This document shows, one piece after another, positions 13,653-16,941 of a stretch of 16,941 nucleotides of DNA. A program made the position numbers and the translations under genes. Positions within the stretch are counted from its first letter, which is position 1. The number at the start of each line of letters is the position of its first letter. Location of the stretch: positions 1-16,941 of the forward strand of contig NZ_DATNPA010000021.1 of assembly GCF_036703385.1 (NCBI RefSeq), read 5' to 3'. Below the pieces are notes generated by a model. That model was not told the origin of the DNA. It saw only the letters and a program-made list of their open reading frames with translations, and made no database searches. This stretch comes from Allocoleopsis sp036703385. GTDB taxonomy: Bacteria > Cyanobacteriota > Cyanobacteriia > Cyanobacteriales > Coleofasciculaceae.

Positions 13653-13904
13653 TATAACCCTCGTAACTTTAGGCGATTTATACGTTAAAAATAGCAAAAT
13701 TGATACAAGAAAGCCGATTATTTTGCCCTTGATGTTCAGGGGGTAGGATTTTCTTGACTGTGTGGGGTCAGACTTTGGCTTATAGATTAGGATAGCTCTG
13801 TCAGGTTCTTCTTGTCTGTCTAAGAGGTCACAAAAATTATGCTAATTTTCTTAAAAGAGCGAATTTTCTCTTTTCTGGTAAAGATTTAGGTCATTCCCCA
13901 AAAA

Positions 13905-14543
13905 ATGCTTGAGTTTCAGGAATTTTTTACCGCCTGCACAGGTTTATGGAAAACACAAAGAATGTATCATTCTGTCCTCCAGGGTCAGGTTGAACGTTCT
14001 TATACAGAATTTCGTGTGGAATCGTTGACGGGTGACCAAAAACAGCATGTTTTGTCCCTATCCTCCCTGGAAGGTATCAAATTTGACTTGACGCAAGTTC
14101 AGTCGGATGAGATAGTCTGTCCAGGGTTTGCGATCGCCTTTGATACCATCTCAGAAACGGGTGAACAAGTGTCAATGAGTCTCAAGGCACTGTTTATCCC
14201 TGATGCTTACGTAACCCCAGACGAAACGTCGCCTGCTATTCCATCAATACCGTTAGCAGCTCAAGTTCCAACCGCAGAAGAGGTGATACAGGGTTATTAT
14301 CTGCGGGATGAGGGTTACTCAGAACCGGGTGCCATACAGAGTCGCTTTACCTATTTACCCAGTCGTCAAACTCTGGAGATGACAAGCTACTATAGGCGTT
14401 CAGTTGCCATTGACCAAATGCGTTTGGTTGCACCCGATTTACGATTACGCACAATTATCACCTACAAGCGTCCGGAAACAGGCGAGCCACCCACGGTTAT
14501 TGACCTTGTGGGTTTTGGTGTTGAACAGCGGCAGGCGCTGTAG
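13905..14543 (+). CDS. CpcS/CpeS-family phycobilin lyase (chromophore attachment)
   Basis: A 212-residue soluble protein of the CpcS/CpeS family, lipocalin-like lyases that attach phycobilins to conserved cysteines of phycobiliproteins. Family features are the N-terminal FFTACTGLWKTQRMYH (7-22), GQVERSYTEFRVE (27-39) and the C-terminal strands GYYLRDEGYSEPGAIQSRFTYL (129-150), LEMTSYYRRSVAIDQMRLVAPDLRLRT (156-182). The last carries the R/D-rich stretch usual for the family. It is slightly longer than typical, mostly in the Pro-rich stretch at 100-122. I cannot tell CpcS, CpcU and CpeS subgroups apart, so no symbol is given. It is followed after 14 bases by the solute-binding protein gene, and the two are probably co-transcribed. 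Confidence 0.87.
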   Translation: MLEFQEFFTACTGLWKTQRMYHSVLQGQVERSYTEFRVESLTGDQKQHVLSLSSLEGIKFDLTQVQSDEIVCPGFAIAFDTISETGEQVSMSLKALFIPDAYVTPDETSPAIPSIPLAAQVPTAEEVIQGYYLRDEGYSEPGAIQSRFTYLPSRQTLEMTSYYRRSVAIDQMRLVAPDLRLRTIITYKRPETGEPPTVIDLVGFGVEQRQAL

Positions 14544-14550
14544 GGGGGAG
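14543..14550 (+). promoter_or_regulatory. Strong Shine-Dalgarno for the solute-binding protein
   Basis: GGGGGGAG overlaps the lyase stop codon and lies 7 bases before the ATG at 14558, deciding that start and supporting coupled translation. Confidence 0.6.
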
Positions 14551-14557
14551 GCAGAGA

Positions 14558-15784
14558 ATGATGAAGCGACGATCCTTTTTAGTGGGTGGCAGTTCTCTAG
14601 CACTAGGTCAACTGATGTCTGGGTGTAACCCTCAGCAACAGGCGTCTTTGAACGTACAGTTGTTGAAAGGTTCCATTCCGGCTCAGATGCTTAATGAATT
14701 TCGTAAGGGATTGAAATTACCTGCTAAGCTCGATTTCGCTCCAGAAAATCAGTTAAATGATTTATTTAAACGCCTGAAAATTTGGAAGCAGCAAGCTGGA
14801 AAAAAAGAGAATCAGCAATGGTTGCCTTTACCTTTCATCAGCGATAAAACGCCTGAGCTTGCTAATTTGGTGACGTTAGGAGATTACTGGTTAGAACAGG
14901 CGATTCATGAGAAACTCATTCAACCCCTCGATCTTGAAGATGGGAAAGGCTGGCAGCAATTACCGCCCCGTTGGAAAGAGTTAGTGAGACGCAATGCTCA
15001 AGGTCAGTTGACTAAAAATGGTCAAGTGTGGGGCGCACCCTACCGCTGGGGTACTACCGTCATTGCCTATCGCCGGGATAAGTTTGAGGAGTTAGGGTGG
15101 ACACCCAAGGATTGGAGTGACTTGTGGCGTCCCGAATTGCGCGATCGCATTTCTCTTTTGGATCAGCCTCGCGAAGTGATTGGTCTGACCTTAAAAAAAC
15201 TTGGATTGTCCTACAACCATAAGAATTTGAGCCAAGTGCCCAACTTAAAAGAAGAACTGCTGAAGCTACATCAACAAGTCAAGTACTACAGCTCTGACAA
15301 CTATCTGGAAGCCTTGCTTTTAGGAGATACTTGGCTAGCGTTGGGTTGGTCAACTGATGTGTTATCCGTGCGAGGGAGTTATCGCCAAATTGACGCTGTG
15401 GTTCCCCTGTCAGGAACAGCACTTTGGGCAGATGTCTGGGTGCAACCGACATCTCTCTCCACTAGCTCCAACCTGAGAAAGATATCTGCTCCGTCCAAGC
15501 CGCCTACTGATGTTAACCCTAACGTATCTTTAGCGAAGCAGTGGATTGAGTTTTGCTGGCAGCCTCAGTCCGCCAAGGAAATTTCTGTATTGAGCAATGC
15601 TGCCTCGCCGATATTCGCCGAAGTCGAGCCGACGAACTTACCAAAAGATCTTCAAGACAACCACTTACGTCTACCCGATAGTTCAATTGTTAAAAAAAGT
15701 GAGTTTATTGAACCCTTGCCTGAGGCAGTATCTAAAGAGTATGAAAAACTTTGGATACAAATCCGTAGCGTAAAGCGCAATTAG
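14558..15784 (+). CDS. ABC transporter solute-binding lipoprotein (PotD-like, family 1)
   Basis: A 408-residue extracytoplasmic binding protein. The N-terminus MMKRRSFLVGGSSLALGQLMSGC has the RR-S-F-L pattern of a Tat signal (4-8) and a lipobox-like MSGC ending at C23, so it is likely exported and lipid-anchored. The mature part has the features of spermidine/putrescine- or iron-type family 1 binding proteins: VWGAPYRWGTTVIAYRRDKFEELG (157-180), WSDLWRPELRDRISLLDQPREVIGLTLKKLG (186-216), LLLGDTWLALGWSTDVL (253-269) and VVPLSGTALWADVWVQP (281-297). The ligand is unknown. No permease or ATPase gene is adjacent in view. It follows the phycobilin lyase by 14 bases, an unexpected partner. Confidence 0.88.
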   Translation: MMKRRSFLVGGSSLALGQLMSGCNPQQQASLNVQLLKGSIPAQMLNEFRKGLKLPAKLDFAPENQLNDLFKRLKIWKQQAGKKENQQWLPLPFISDKTPELANLVTLGDYWLEQAIHEKLIQPLDLEDGKGWQQLPPRWKELVRRNAQGQLTKNGQVWGAPYRWGTTVIAYRRDKFEELGWTPKDWSDLWRPELRDRISLLDQPREVIGLTLKKLGLSYNHKNLSQVPNLKEELLKLHQQVKYYSSDNYLEALLLGDTWLALGWSTDVLSVRGSYRQIDAVVPLSGTALWADVWVQPTSLSTSSNLRKISAPSKPPTDVNPNVSLAKQWIEFCWQPQSAKEISVLSNAASPIFAEVEPTNLPKDLQDNHLRLPDSSIVKKSEFIEPLPEAVSKEYEKLWIQIRSVKRN

Positions 15785-15798
15785 AATTTGCCACCGAG

Positions 15799-16371
15799 TT
15801 ATTTGCCACGAGCTGGTAAACTATCCCTTCCAAAGGAATCGAATACTTTAAGCTGGCAATCGGGTAAAGTTGTACTGTAATTACAGGTATAGGTTGCTAA
15901 GAGTGCTGAGCGATCGTTGAAGACCCTGACATTGTACTGATAATCTCTAGCAGCAGTACCATACTTGCTCAAAAAACTATATCGTCCTAAATAGTCGAGG
16001 AGAGTCCAGAGTTGGCGATTGACCACTAAATCCACTCTCTTCTTATCTTGATACGCAATCCAATTCTCAATGAGTTTGCCATCAAACTCATTAAACTGTT
16101 CTTCTGCCCACCAAAGACTAGGGTTGGTTAAACTGGTCGGCGAGATGGTACTTGCGGTTACCCAATCACTTTGTGGGGGTCGAGTCTTTTGCTCTAGCAG
16201 TTTTGTATCTAGGGGTTCAAAGGAGGGCGCTGGTATTAATGATGTTTGTGCCCATGTCAATTGAGGCATCAAAATCGCAAGGACACTTAAGCCCAGGAAA
16301 ACTCTAGAAACCTGCTGACTCAATTTTGAGACAAAATTCCTATCCTTGAACCGAACAGTGGAAGCAGTCAT
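15799..16371 (-). CDS. Small secreted protein of unknown function
   Basis: A 190-residue protein with a clear Sec-type signal peptide. A basic N-region (RFKDRNFVSKLSQQVSR) is followed by a hydrophobic core VFLGLSVLAILMPQL (24-38) and a WAQ-T cleavage site after about residue 42. The mature part is about 148 residues, with a Trp-rich patch PSLWWAEEQFNEFDGKLIENWIAY (84-107), DLVVNRQLWTLLDYLGRYSFLSKYG (114-138), and two cysteines in CNYSTTLPDC (163-172) that could form a disulphide. I recognise no family, though the architecture resembles conserved cyanobacterial periplasmic proteins. It is convergent with the solute-binding gene, with 14 bp between the stop codons. Confidence 0.85.
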   Translation of the reverse strand: MTASTVRFKDRNFVSKLSQQVSRVFLGLSVLAILMPQLTWAQTSLIPAPSFEPLDTKLLEQKTRPPQSDWVTASTISPTSLTNPSLWWAEEQFNEFDGKLIENWIAYQDKKRVDLVVNRQLWTLLDYLGRYSFLSKYGTAARDYQYNVRVFNDRSALLATYTCNYSTTLPDCQLKVFDSFGRDSLPARGK

Positions 16372-16443
16372 TGATTGGCATCTTGATTCTTGCGCTGGAG
16401 CCTTCGTTTTTCTCGTTGACGTTACTGGAAAGGTGAGAAGGAG

Positions 16444-16493
16444 GGGGCAACCCTCAGGGAGATTGCCCCATCAGTGATGACGGCATCACTGAT
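16444..16493 (-). terminator. Double hairpin after the Gly-Thr repeat gene
   Basis: A perfect 10-bp stem, atcagtgatg (16470-16479) against catcactgat (16484-16493), has an ACGG loop. It directly abuts a 7-bp stem, ggggcaa (16444-16450) against ttgcccc (16463-16469). It lies just past the stop of the repeat gene and before the secreted-protein gene. A T/C-rich stretch follows on the minus strand. Confidence 0.65.
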
Positions 16494-16506
16494 TAGTACC
16501 CTGCTA

Positions 16507-16941
16507 CTAAGGTGTTGTAGTCGTACCTGTGCTAGGACTTGTGCCAGTACCCGTGGTGCCTGTAGTACCAGTGCCAGTATTTGTCCCAGTGCCAGTTCCC
16601 GTGCCTGTGCCAGTTCCCGTACCAGTGCCAGTTCCCGTGCCTGTGCCAGTTCCCGTACCAGTACCTGTGTCTGTGGTGCCTGTATTAGTTCCTGTGCTTG
16701 TGCTGGAACTAGAGGAATTGCTATTGGTTAGATTGTTAGCTTGATCAACTGGAAGTTGGCGCAGACCTACTAAACCAGGGAAACAGCGGCTAGAAGGCCC
16801 AACTTCTTGATAAACGACTTCTACTGTACCATTGCTCCCTTGACCTTCACTGGATGTGCTACCTGTCGAACCTGTGGTGCCTGAGCCCGTGGTGCCTGAG
16901 CCCGTGGTGCCTGAGCCCGTTGTATCTGAACCCGTGGTGCC
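16507..16941 (-). CDS. C-terminal part of a Gly-Thr/Ser repeat protein (partial at the window end)
   Basis: On the minus strand a frame is open from the last base to a TAG at 16507-16509, giving 144 residues of an unfinished gene. It starts with at least five GTTGS-type pentapeptides. A short ordered-looking block follows, VEVVYQEVGPSSRCFPGLVGLRQLPVDQA. Next is a Ser-rich stretch and about 15 consecutive Gly-Thr dipeptides, ending in TGTTTTP. Two identical 36-bp units (16586-16621, 16622-16657) make part of the GT tract. Such Gly/Thr/Ser-rich tracts occur in secreted or surface proteins as flexible linkers. The N-terminus lies outside, so export and function are unknown. Plus-strand frames at 16474-16744 are shadows of this repeat. 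Confidence 0.8.
   Translation of the reverse strand, partial: GTTGSDTTGSGTTGSGTTGSGTTGSTGSTSSEGQGSNGTVEVVYQEVGPSSRCFPGLVGLRQLPVDQANNLTNSNSSSSSTSTGTNTGTTDTGTGTGTGTGTGTGTGTGTGTGTGTGTGTNTGTGTTGTTGTGTSPSTGTTTTP
16586..16657. repeat. Exact 36-bp tandem duplication in the Gly-Thr tract
   Basis: The 36-bp unit at 16586-16621 is repeated identically at 16622-16657. Each contains ccagtgccagttcccgtg. A unit of 12 codons implies slippage or unequal crossing-over in frame. Confidence 0.95.
16872..16941. repeat. 15-bp tandem repeat coding GTTGS pentapeptides
   Basis: gtggtgcctgagccc recurs about four to five times up to the window edge with a few substitutions, and it continues outside. Confidence 0.9.

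Larger units (their letters stand above)
13329..13904. other. Long divergent intergenic region (576 bp)
   Basis: It separates the small coiled-coil gene (minus) from the phycobilin lyase gene (plus). It contains a minus-sense terminator-like hairpin (13420-13462), a near-consensus plus-strand promoter (13475-13503), an AAAATCC repeat (13633-13652) and an A/T-rich approach to the lyase gene. The 64-codon frame at 13503-13697 (minus) has a TTG start and repeat-derived residues and is not convincing. Confidence 0.6.

Noticed and set aside
13503..13697. 64-codon minus-strand open frame
   Set aside because: It starts with TTG, has no ribosome binding site, and part of the peptide (FWILDC) comes from the AAAATCC repeat; it also covers the region transcribed from the opposite promoter.
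16474..16744. Two plus-strand frames rich in Ala-Cys-Ser or Val-Pro
   Set aside because: They are reverse-frame readings of the Gly-Thr repeat gene; the minus frame has the clear stop, the ordered block and the window-long opening.

Overview
The window looks like chromosome from a cyanobacterium, probably filamentous or at least rich in repeats. At least 15 copies of the HIP1 octamer GCGATCGC occur in about 17 kb. There are heptanucleotide tandem repeats of the kind described in filamentous cyanobacteria. The gene set also fits: a CpcS/CpeS-type phycobilin lyase, a DUF2232 membrane protein beside a TIGR00303 CobT-like protein, a PRC-barrel/DUF2382 stress protein, and a cyanobacterial-style Hsp70-like ATPase. 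I cannot name the genus from sequence alone.

Left half (1-8135): after the last 15 codons of a possible plus-strand gene and a nested palindromic intergenic repeat, five genes run on the minus strand. In transcription order they are a 1036-residue acidic protein with a coiled-coil N-terminus, a divergent Hsp70-like ATPase, a membrane-anchored undecaprenyl-phosphate sugar transferase, pgsA (phosphatidylglycerophosphate synthase) and the PRC-barrel/DUF2382 protein. The first two are 94 bp apart and probably co-transcribed. Strong hairpins separate the sugar transferase from pgsA, so this is not one simple operon.

Centre (8136-12668): a 578-bp divergent intergenic region with possible RNA structure leads into a plus-strand series. 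It holds a Crp/Fnr regulator with a hairpin terminator, a universal stress protein, DUF2232 and the CobT-like protein. Heptamer repeats fill the gaps around DUF2232, and related repeats lie in frame inside the CobT-like gene, where they add two low-complexity inserts.

Right part (12669-16941): a small coiled-coil protein lies on the minus strand. A second long intergenic region (576 bp) follows, with a near-consensus promoter facing right. Next is a tight two-gene plus-strand unit: the phycobilin lyase and an orphan solute-binding lipoprotein. Last come two minus-strand genes: a small secreted protein of unknown function and the 3' end of a Gly-Thr/Ser repeat protein that runs off the window.

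Nothing here is a complete recognisable defence or biosynthetic system. The best candidates for something undescribed are the Hsp70-like/acidic coiled-coil pair and the intrusion of short tandem repeats into a metabolic enzyme gene.
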